A DNA stretch of 64,000 nucleotides from Harmonia axyridis (taxonomy: Eukaryota > Arthropoda > Insecta > Coleoptera > Coccinellidae): assembly GCF_914767665.1 (NCBI RefSeq), contig NC_059504.1:21888501-21952500 (forward strand), in the 5' to 3' direction. The stretch's first letter is position 1, and each line of letters starts with the position of its first letter. Positions 55,193 through 64,000 of the stretch are shown here, one piece after another. The notes below the pieces were generated by a model. That model worked only from the letters and a program-made list of their open reading frames with translations, did not search any database and had not been told where the DNA came from. Made by a program: the position numbers and the translations under genes.

Positions 55193-55936
55193 TTATCGAC
55201 GGCATACGCTTTTGCAGGATAAACGCTTGCAGCCACTTTCGTAACCAGACCACGTTAGTTTCAGAAACTTCTGTTTCTATTGCTTCTTAGAGGAAAAAAC
55301 GACAATTTTGCACCAGTCTAATAAAAAAAACATAAACGCGTTATTATTTATTTTCTAATCCAATGTTGGTACAACGTGGGTACGCATCTTTATTCTGAAT
55401 CGAATATTCAAAATATCTCAACTTCGAAACTATTAAGAGTAAATAGAGTTAACAGCGAGTAATATTAGAGAAATTATTCTAAATCAACACTTGGAAGTCT
55501 TTACGACAATAGCCTAAATGTCTAGTTTTTGTATTATGACTTTCCTAGGCCTATGTGAGAGATATTATCGACGGCATACGCTTTTGCAGGATAAACGCTT
55601 GCAGCCACTTTCGTAACCAGACCACGTTAGTTTCAGAAACTTCTGTTTCTATTGCTTCTTAGAGGAAAAAACGACAATTTTGCACCAGTCTAATAAAAAA
55701 AACATAAACGCGTTATTATTTATTTTCTAATCCAATGTTGGTACAACGTGGGTACGCATCTTTATTCTGAATCGAATATTCAAAATATCTCAACTTCGAA
55801 ACTATTAAGAGTAAATAGAGTTAACAGCGAGTAATATTAGAGAAATTATTCTAAATCAACACTTGGAAGTCTTTACGACAATAGCCTAAATGTCTAGTTT
55901 TTGTATTATGACTTTCCTAGGCCTATGTGAGACCTC
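55193..55936. repeat. 372 bp perfect tandem duplication
   Basis: 55193-55564 and 55565-55936 appear base-for-base identical by eye apart from the last few bases at the junctions (for example 'gcatacgcttttgcaggata' recurs 372 bp later). No coding meaning found. A very recent duplication or an assembly artefact. Confidence 0.9.
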
Positions 55937-56159
55937 TCAGGTATGCAGAGCTCATAAGTGATAAGAAAATTCGTTGTGCAGATTTTGCTACTTCTTTCGC
56001 AACCACTAAGTCCAAATGACATCATGCATGGTAATGAGGAAGTGAAATATGTTATCTCATATAGCACTCAGATATTTTAGGGCAAGCATTGACACCTTAA
56101 TTCTTGGTGAGGATGCGAAATACTAAATAAGCATGGAAAATGGATAATACATAGGCGTA
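55937..56159. other. spacer, nothing recognised
   Basis: AT-rich intergenic DNA. Confidence 0.4.
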
Positions 56160-57308
56160 CAACTTTGCTTCCGCCGTTTTTTCCGAAATTCGAGGATTTA
56201 TTTAAAAAAACTGGTTATACATTTATGGTTCAAAGTATTGTCCATCGCTGGCCACTACTTTCTCCCTTCTATCAGACAGCGTACCAATACCGCGTTATTG
56301 AAAACACTGATCATCTTTTTGAAGCGATCCACGAATCGATCCAATTTTTACATCATCATAAGACCAGGAGTGTTGGTCAGCCATTGATTGAAAAGTGATA
56401 GCCCGAGGAAGCAATGTCTGGAGAATAGAGCGGGTGGGGTAGGACTTCCCATTTCAACGTTTCAAAGTATGTCTTGACCACTTCCGCAACATGGGGTCGA
56501 GCATTGTCATGATGTAAAATAACTTTATCATGTCTCTCGTTGTATTGCGGCCGTGTGTCTTTCAATGCTCGGCACAAACGCATTAATTGCGTTCTATAAC
56601 AATCGCCTGAGATTGCTTCAGTTGGTTTTAACAACTCATATTAACTATGCCGAGCTAGTCTCGCCAAATACCGAGCATGACCTTGAAACCGTGGAAGCAT
56701 GGCCGGGATATCCCTATGATTCTCTGCGCTTGGGATTATCGTAATGAACCCATTTTTCGTCTCCAGTCACAATGCGATGCAGATATCCCTTTCGTCATGC
56801 CTTGCAAGTAGTACACAAGCAAACAAACGCCGTTCAACATCTCTCGGCTTCAACTCGTACGCCACCCAATTTCCTTGTTTCTGAATCATTCCCATGCCTT
56901 TCAGGCGTTTTGAAATGACTTGTTGGGCCACTCCCAATGATCCTGCCAATTCTTGGCGCGTTTGACACGAGTGATCAAGTAATGCCTCTAATTTTGCATC
57001 TTCGAAAACCTTCTCTCTTCCACCTCTTGGCCTTCGACATCAAAATCACCGTTCCTGAAGCGTTGAAACCACTCTCGGCACGTTCTTGAAGCAAAAAATT
57101 AAAACCTCCCGCAAATGACGAGAATTTGGCTCGAAAGCTGACATGTTTAATCGAGAATAACTTTATGATGCATACACAAATCGACGAATACTTCGATGGC
57201 GTTATGTTTACAGATACCTAAGCTTATTGTTTGACATCTACGATCTATTTATTTCGACTACCATTTACCGCTACAGCCATCTATTGAAAATTGGCGAAAG
57301 CAAAGTTG
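56160..57308 (-). mobile_element. mariner element, near full length, inactive, 1,149 bp
   Basis: Terminal repeats CAACTTTGCTTCCGCCG and (reversed) CAACTTTGCTTTCGCC with TA on both sides (56158-56159 and 57309-57310). Transposase on the minus strand: N-terminal HTH ('SLGVAQQVISKRLKGMGMIQ', about 56870-56930), then 'VILHHDNARPHVAEVVKTYF' with the second catalytic Asp, and 'YSPDIASSGYH' where the usual SDYH Asp is Gly. Frameshifts and stops split the gene. Same family as the copy at 1-1234. Confidence 0.92.
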
Positions 57309-58069
57309 TACATCTAATATACATATAACTTTTTACGTTATAAGAGATTAATTATACTGCCTGCATAATTGAAATAAAAATTAACCCTCAATAATGTTAT
57401 ACATAATTTTAAAAACTACGAATAATACCAGTGGCGGCGGGGGGATTTTTTCCGGGCCCCTGATATTTGGGGGCCCGTAATTTTTCGGAATCCCGTTAAT
57501 AGAAGTGTACATAAAACAATTCCTTTGTGATTTATTTTTTACTTATCTCATGAAACATAACATAAGACGTTGAATATTTATTTTCATCGGGCCCTCCGCC
57601 TACCCTTAACATTATATATCGCTATTATTCAGGTCTAATGATGTTTTCAGTTCCCTACTTAATCCGATCTTTATAATGCAGACTCTGGGAATGGAAGGCA
57701 ATAAGAATAGACAATTACGAAAAAATAACAATACTTGCATGCGGAATATTTCCTCGTTATCGGTACTTAGGAAATAAGGATCTGAAACATAATGCTTTTC
57801 TCAATAAAAGCATCCTTCTTTCAGAAAAATTAATTAGCGTTCTTGGGGAACCATAGAAATATTGGTTATCTCTTATAAATTGAAATGCAGTTCTTTCATT
57901 TTTATTACCCATGTTTCGATATAGGGTGTTCCGAAATGGGAGGTATAAAGGAATTTGAGAGATTGCTCGGATAATTGAAAAAAGTCCTATGAATATGGGT
58001 CCGTAAAAGCTTTGTTTTCGAGATACCGGGTGTCTTTTGATCTTATTTGTTTGTGAAGATTATACCAGT
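57309..58069. other. repeat debris, no gene
   Basis: 'cagtggcggcgggggg' at about 57430 and 'gggccctccgcctaccc' at about 57590 look like ends of a decayed hAT-type MITE. 57924-58050 ('agggtgttccgaaatgggag', 'gtccgtaaaagctttgtttt') resembles an arm of the element at 60590-61270. Confidence 0.5.
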
Positions 58070-58179
58070 TGAAATCAATAAATAATAAGCAAGAATTAAT
58101 TGAAAATAATGATTGGAATAAGAATAATGGTAGTTCATATAATTATACAAGCATTGGTATACAATTTATATGTACAGAA

Positions 58180-58821
58180 ACGTGTTGGAGCCAAAACAAT
58201 TTGTTGCACTTGGGGTTTGCTGCACCTGCTTCGGGGTCCATCGACATGTCTAGAAGAGGTGTTAAGGTGAGATTTTTCTCACTCTCCTCATCACCATCAA
58301 CTTCGTAGGTATCAGGCTGAGGTCTGTTTTAGCATGCTGTGCCCAAGAGGTGCTTGAATACTTCCGAGCACATCAGACTAGCATTTCTACAGGGGCTGCC
58401 AGCGGTGGTGCACCTAGTTATGCGTACTATGCGGAGCGGTTCTGGTGTAGCATCCATTGTTGTGGTGTTGGGAACCATCATTTGATACTTCTATATAACC
58501 ATCTTCTTCTCAATACCAAAGGGTGTTGAGATGCTTTAGAATCAACTTATACCGTGCAGGAAAAGTATGTCCTGAAAGCCCATGTTTGAAAGAGTGGAAA
58601 AAATAAAGTACGGTTGGCTCTTTCCACTTTTCTGGAAGTAGATTTTTTCTTTGAAAAACCCAAGCATTCAGCAACACTAGAAGATCAACGTCTTCCCCCG
58701 TAATGACTACACTGTCGTAGTCCTCGGAAGCTGAAACAGCAGTCTGTACGTTCAAAGTATCAGCGTCTTCTACTGCCTGCTTGACTTGGATTCCTTTGGT
58801 TTCCAGTTCAACCTTCACCAT
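58180..58821 (-). pseudogene. relic of a PIN-like-domain repeat family
   Basis: The minus frame 58821-58510 reads 'GIQVKQAVEDADTLNVQTAV' and 'DSVVITGEDVDLLVLLNAWV'. This matches a multi-copy insect family (pattern VxQAxxDADxLIVxTA...VVGEDVDLLVLL) of uncharacterised PIN-like nuclease-type proteins, often transposon-borne. Further scraps continue on the minus strand to about 58180. The N-terminus and most of the body are missing and the frame breaks, so I call it a pseudogene. Confidence 0.5.
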
Positions 58822-60151
58822 ATAATTGTAAAATTAATCTTGTTTGTCACTGAAATACAAACTGAGTAGAGGGGATCAGCAAGGAACGCCGATAACGTTC
58901 TAATGCCTTGGTGCTTTGGTAGCTGATACCACTAGGATCACCATAAAAAAAACACTATGATATTGCCCCCAAAGTGCCTTTTGATGTAGTCCAAGTAGTT
59001 TTGGCAGACTAACTGGAATGTTGCTTCGCTTGACGTCGTCCAAACCACTCTATGTAGCAGGAACCCTGCATCGATTACATTGCAATTTTTGAAAACCAAA
59101 AATACTTCACTGGCGTTGGCAAGGAATGTATCATACAACTTCGTTTTTTGGCAATTTTTTCCATTTTGAGAAAATTCCTCTAATTTTGATTGGGTGCATC
59201 TCGGTTTAGGAAAAGTTTACAAAAATTGTGGCGAATCCGATGCTCTACAACCTATTATTATTACAATTTTATCTTTAAATTTTTTCCTGGTTAATATTTA
59301 TTGATTTTAACTAGCTGATCTTGATAGTAATTTACAGTAAGGTGATAACATGCCACGATAGCACTGAAATTTCTACACTCCACAAAAACAGAAACTTAGT
59401 CAGAGCTACATCCCCTCCCTATGTGTGAGTATGTCGATATTGATTAATTTCTATAATTACCATAGAACCGATGGTAATTGATAGTTAGAAGGCCAAAACC
59501 TCCGTTTTTTGCCAATTTTTTCATTTTAAGAAAATTCCTCTAATTTTGATCGGCTGTATCTTGGTTAATATTAGGTTTAGAAAAAAGTTTATACAAACAA
59601 AATTATAAGGAATTTACTTCTCTACAACTTTGAAGAAGAATGTTTTCGTAGAAAACCAATTTGGTTAGAAGTTATGAGCAACAAACAAAACAAAAAATGA
59701 AATGCAGAAGATTTGATTCCTTTGAGAGTATCAGGAAAACGACTAGATCAAGGTTTTGATACAATGGAATTAGTGAATAAAGTGAATCGTACTATGAACC
59801 AATATATGAAACAGAAAATCGAAAATGGACATGAGGTGATGACGAAGAAAATTGAGGCACAGAGTTTTAGGAAGATGAAGAGATAATTGCTGATGTCACT
59901 GAAGAAAATTAAAGCTCTGACAATTAAGATGAAGTTGTTCAGAAAGTGCCCACTAAAGAGGCGATCATATCATTCAATTAATGTCTTTCATGGACAGAAA
60001 TATATATTTTTATATGAAGTATAGCATTTTCTTTATGAAAATATGTTTGCACGCTCTAGAAATGTTTCTATAATCCGAACGATGTTCGGATGATAGATAT
60101 CATTCAATATGATTCCTCTAATCCGAATGATTTGATAAACCAAACGGGTCC
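58822..60151. other. no gene; a dispersed duplicated block
   Basis: About 75 bp at 59150-59225 recurs, diverged, at 59503-59590 (both contain 'aaaattcctctaattttgat'). The rest is AT-rich without a supported gene. Confidence 0.45.
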
Positions 60152-60308
60152 CAAGGGCGTAGAAATGGGGGGGGGGGGGAAATAAGGGTAATTACCGCCT
60201 CCAAGATTTTCAAAATGAAAAATTTTAGAAGATCGAAAGTTTCTCCATAAAATGAACCAATTATGATCATTTCACTTTCCTTTGAATCGACAGTCGACAG
60301 GTCAGTAA

Positions 60309-60340
60309 GACAAAGACGAGCTCGTGAGCTCGTCTTTGTC
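60309..60340. repeat. perfect 15 bp-arm hairpin, 2 bp loop
   Basis: GACAAAGACGAGCTC is followed by GT and then its exact complement GAGCTCGTCTTTGTC. It lies inside the hAT-like element. Confidence 0.95.
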
Positions 60341-60589
60341 CGAGGTTTATTATTTTTCTTCATCTATCCGCTTTCTCGGCATCGCCTTTTTTTGCCATCT
60401 GTGATTTTTGAATTCGTCATCGATATACCTACACTTAACCGTTGTTTTCGGTTTTTTGTATCTTCTAGTCACAAAATTTCAATATGTATTAATCAAAGAA
60501 CTGAACTGAGTGATTCGTATCGAAAAATTATCTGGGCTGTGTTGTACAATTTATTAGTGAAGACATCAGCTTTGAATTGACTATATCCA

Positions 60590-61270
60590 CAGGGTATTGG
60601 AGGTACAAATAAAAATTATAGATTTCTCGGATCATTTCAAGAAAAAAGTCCTATAACATGAGTCCGCAAACGCTTTGTTTTTGAGATACAGGTGTTGAAG
60701 TTCAAGTTTTTCGCTCATAGCACCTTCTATTCACAAGAAATTTAACTAGAATTGGCATATATATTCCAATTTAAAGTTTTCATCTTGTGATATCCTAATT
60801 TCAATTGAAAACCTACAGGGTGAATTTTTTCTTGAAGGGTGCCCGCTTCTTTCCCCCAGAATTATTTTTTTCTGAAACACTGATAGTTTAGAAAAATTTG
60901 GAAAAAGCAACACTGGTTTAGCACTACACTTTTTGGCTTGTTGTAGTTTTGTCGTATCTGCAATCGATTTCGAGAAAAAAAATTCAAACAGCTCTCTATA
61001 GTTATTCTCAGGAAAATCAAAATTATTATATACAGTTAGGTAGCTGTGATAAATAAATTAATTAGTTTTGGTACTTATTAACCAACTCTGTAGCGAAGAT
61101 TAATGAAGATTCGATAAACTGGTTAAGCATTATAAAAATTTAGGACTACAAGATACACCCTGTATCTCTAAAACGCTTTTGCGGGCTCATGCTTATCGGC
61201 CATTTTATTTTTAAAATTATCCAAGGAATCTCTCATTTTCCTTCGTAACTCCAATTCAGGAACACCCAGT
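60590..61270. mobile_element. long-inverted-repeat MITE nested in the hAT-like element
   Basis: Arms of about 110-130 bp at about 60590-60705 and 61155-61270 share 'agggt', 'tctcggatcattt'-type and 'gagtccgcaaacgctttg' / 'aaaacgcttttgcgggctca' blocks in inverse orientation. A further single arm occurs at 57924-58050. Boundaries approximate. Confidence 0.7.
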
Positions 61271-61529
61271 ATAAGATAAGAACAACCGAATTGGTAATAA
61301 AAAAAATATTTCGAGTAATTTGGTAAAATTTGGTTCGAACTTTGTTATCAAACCTCTATTTCTCACGTTATAGATATGAGTAAACAATGTCGTCAAAAAA
61401 ATTTTTTTTTCGACCCCCCCAAGAAAAAAAAAGGTCTACGCCCTTGACGGGTCCTGCCAACTTTCTGTTCGGATTATCCATACATAACTGTATATTGAAA
61501 AATGTATGTTTGAATTTTTGGTGAAAATA

Positions 61530-61908
61530 AGGCACCACACTCCGGACTCTTCTCACCCCTCTGGCACGGCGCTGTCCGTTGTGTTTCGGGCGTCGTGACG
61601 CGCCTCTCCGGCTCAGGTGCACACTCCGTCCCCGGCGTCCGAATACCGTATTGATTCCAACGCCGCTCTCAGTCGGCGACGGCGTCTGGCGTCGCCAGTT
61701 GAGACGCCCGCCGTCGACGTCCTCCTCAGTCGCGATTTTGGCGCGAAACCAACGTCGCCGATGCGATGTCGACCGACACGAACCAACGTGCGGACTGTTA
61801 GTGCCAAAACTTTTTTTCGCCGAAAAATCCGTCTAAGGAAACATTTATTTTTTTATATTAATCTTCCTGATCTGCGTGCGGTCCGTTTCTTCGTAAGATT
61901 CCATCAGG
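61530..61908 (+). promoter_or_regulatory. GC/CpG-rich promoter or 5' UTR of the 61909 gene
   Basis: About 300 bp of strongly CpG-rich sequence (for example 'gtcggcgacggcgtctggcg') in a window otherwise about one-third GC. It contains two TCAGT initiator-like motifs (about 61668 and 61721) and ends just before a coding ATG. Open frames in it on both strands are a composition effect. Probably core promoter plus 5' UTR of a developmentally regulated gene. Confidence 0.6.
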
Positions 61909-62083
61909 ATGGACTGTTGCAACTACGTGCCGTACCACCGGAGTTCGTACGGCTTTCGCACGGATTACTACGATAATAATGAGTACCATCATGGGGGAGA
62001 TTATTATGGTCATGCCTTCTACCAAGGGTACTACAACTCGCAATATTACCAGCAGCATTGGCAACAAGCCCCGCAGTTTCAAG
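61909..62083 (+). CDS. first coding exon of an unidentified Tyr/His/Gln-rich protein
   Basis: ATG in a good context (ATCAGG-ATG-G) opens 58 codons plus one base, ending at GTAAAC (62084). The peptide starts 'MDCCNYVPYHRSSYGFRTDY' and is rich in Tyr, His, Asn and Gln ('YYDNNEYHHGGDYYGHAFYQ', 'QYYQQHWQQAPQFQ'). That composition is typical of N-terminal exons of insect developmental transcription factors. I cannot name the gene, and no downstream exon is evident before the window ends. If the donor is not used the frame runs to 62214. Confidence 0.6.
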
Positions 62084-64000
62084 GTAAACAAGAGACCAAA
62101 AATCTGTTGCTATCTCCCTATTTTGAGAACCCGATCCACGGGTTTCGAAGGCTTAAATTTTTTATAAAATTAAACGAACCACTCTTAACAAATACAACAA
62201 CGGGTAATTTATAATGATGATTTTAAATCCTTGAGAACTCAACCTATACTCCTTATCAGATATATATTTTTTGAAATTTGGAAGATGTTTTTTCGATTGA
62301 TTTTCTCAACGATTGAGACTCAGCATAGTTTGTGCAGAAAACCACTGCGAAGGCTTTATTTTAGTTGGGTCATGCAGCAGATGGAAAAAAGTGATTTTTC
62401 AATATTTCGAAATTCTGAAATCGAATAACTACCGAATATAATTTGAATGAATTTAGAGATTGCAGGTTTTGTTTTCCGGTTATAAACGCGGAGACGTCTA
62501 AGTTGGATACGCCCCCTTTTGTATGGTTTGATCTTCGCATACTTCGTTAACTCTGTTTTACGTTCAGTTTATAACTATATTTTGTCTTTCTTGTTTCTTG
62601 AGGAATCTACAATAATATTTTTAGAGTGGAATCCAGAAATTAATAAAAAAAAATAATTGCGAATTCCAAAATTCCTATTATAATTGTTAAGTTGAAATGG
62701 AATTTTTCAAATCACAAAAATAATCTAAATATACCTTGGTGTTATGATACCTAAATTATACAACATTTCTGAATAATTGAGATTAGAGTTTTTAGGTAAT
62801 ACATTATAATTATAGTCGTAATCCTATGCCTTATGAGAAGAGCTGTGAACTCTCAAAAATTCGATTTTGGTTCATTATTTCAACATTTTTTGGAGGAAAA
62901 AAGTTACAGACCAATTTCTCCATGGTTGAACCCAGCTAAAGTAAATTTAGGTTCTTGAAGATATTTATATATACATTTCTTTTACTCATGTAGATTACGA
63001 AGTACACGATCTGAATGATTGTAATATCGTAGTGTGAAATATTTTTAATTTGCTTATGAAGGTTTCACAAAATTTGAATTAGAATTGGAAGTAGGCACAC
63101 AATTTATGATTATGAATGTTGAAATTTTATCATATATATAGTTGCCAGTTTTAGTTAAAAGCAGTAACCTTACGGTGTATACTGTATAAAAATCAAAGAA
63201 TTAATTCGAACTAAAAATGTTGTAAGATTGTTCCAAGCAGATAAAAATTGATTAAACCCTGTATATATCATTGATAAAGATATATTTTCTTTAAATTAGA
63301 CATTCAGTTCAGAACTTGTTATTACTGACATACTCACCTCCAGTTTAGAGCTCTAAGAGTTTATGACTTGTAAATTTCTGCTCTAGTTTTGAATATCATT
63401 TCTTCAGACAAAGCAGACAGTTATGAAATTACAAATTTTTTTAGTTTTCTAGGAAATAGGTTTAGATGGATTTTTCTGTTCAATTTTTATATTTCACTCA
63501 AACCAAAATGTAAACTATGAAAATATTTGAATTTTTCTCATCTAGTACGATTTCAAAGGTTAACCATTGAAAATGACAAGCCGGAAACGATTCAAAGCAT
63601 TGCTCTAAGGCATTACCTAATGGCCTGACTAGAATGAAATACAGGAAAATATTCTTCTTCAAATTTCCCCAGTTTTTGGGGTTTTTTTGATCTTTTTTTG
63701 TCGCATCTATCACCTATTTCGAATGAGGTTGAATATATTCGACGAATTTCTGCCAGTGTGGAGATTTCAAGACAACGACCATCTAAGTCTACAGTAAACT
63801 GAAATACACTAATTGCGAGTAGAATTACTTTATAGAATGATAACGCTTTCTGTACGCTGTTCAACTACATTTTATCTTCCTTTTCCAAGCTCTAACGTTC
63901 TTTTTTTCGCATCTGTATCGTATATACTAGTTGGTCCAACGAAAACTTAACATCTGGATTTTCCGACTTTAAAATGGAAATGTGGAAAACCGCTAGGACC
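62084..64000 (+). other. probable first intron of the 61909 gene; nothing recognised
   Basis: AT-rich sequence with no resolved repeat, exon or RNA gene. Confidence 0.45.

Larger units (their letters stand above)
60152..61446. mobile_element. non-autonomous hAT-like element, 1,295 bp
   Basis: Left end CAAGGGCGTAGAAATGGGG and right end reversed CAAGGGCGTAGACCT, with a G-run/C-run inside each. Perfect 8 bp target duplication ACGGGTCC at 60144-60151 and 61447-61454. It contains the hairpin at 60309-60340 and another MITE-like inverted repeat (60590-61270). No transposase recognised. Confidence 0.88.

Noticed and set aside
61579..61976. Several overlapping ORFs on both strands in the CpG-rich leader
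   Set aside because: GC-rich DNA lacks stop codons by composition. The frames are low-complexity Arg/Thr/Ser peptides and conflict with the better exon at 61909.
1..64000. tRNA, rRNA or microRNA genes
   Set aside because: No convincing A/B-box pair with cloverleaf, rRNA stretch or conserved hairpin was found by eye. A dedicated covariance search would be needed to exclude them.

Overview
This is an AT-rich, intron-bearing animal nuclear window. Gene content and repeats point to an insect, probably a beetle, although the order is an inference from general look rather than a diagnostic gene. Nothing bacterial, organellar or CRISPR-like is present. Host genes are compact housekeeping or cell-biology genes separated by long stretches of layered transposon debris.

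Layout. 1-10 kb: transposon graveyard (mariner, hAT, Tc1-like, RTE-like, IS630-like and LINE relics). 10.2-14.3 kb: a two-ORF CR1/Jockey-type LINE with both reading frames open (minus strand). 14.3-17 kb: a decayed hAT relative and plain AT-rich DNA. 17.1-21.9 kb: HSBP1 (minus) and EOGT (plus) diverge from a 491 bp spacer, and EOGT converges on PIGW (minus). 25.8-29.2 kb: CDC23/APC8 (minus) with an intronless TAF6-like gene on the opposite strand inside its first intron. 29.6-30.2 kb: an unrecognised single-exon ORF. 31.0-40.6 kb: a FAM92/CIBAR BAR-domain gene whose three introns are filled with transposons, including a 2,955 bp apparently autonomous hAT element. 41.5-42.7 kb: SERGEF. 44.1-45.6 kb: a dead PIF/Harbinger-like element. 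45.9-47.4 kb: Daxx (minus). 47.8-49.1 kb: a long foldback element. 49.6-51.9 kb: parkin (plus, eight coding exons). 54.1-54.5 kb: start of an HMG-box gene. 55-61.4 kb: a 372 bp perfect tandem duplication, a mariner, and a 1.3 kb hAT-like insertion. 61.5-62.1 kb: a GC/CpG-rich leader followed by the first coding exon of an unidentified Tyr/His-rich protein that runs out of the window.

The host genes do not form one pathway. Several are quality-control or regulatory factors: parkin (mitophagy E3), CDC23 (APC/C), Daxx (H3.3 chaperone), EOGT and PIGW (ER glycosylation and GPI anchors), HSBP1 (HSF1 regulation and WASH complex assembly) and CIBAR (cilium base). Their adjacency looks incidental, except for the HSBP1/EOGT head-to-head pair and the gene nested in CDC23.

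The most noteworthy observations are the nested, intronless TAF6-like gene without a histone fold, the two potentially live mobile elements, the stacked target-site-resolved insertions, and an apparent homopolymer frameshift in the last exon of CDC23. Exon boundaries were read by eye from GT/AG sites and reading phase. Family identifications rest on recalled conserved motifs, since no database search was possible.
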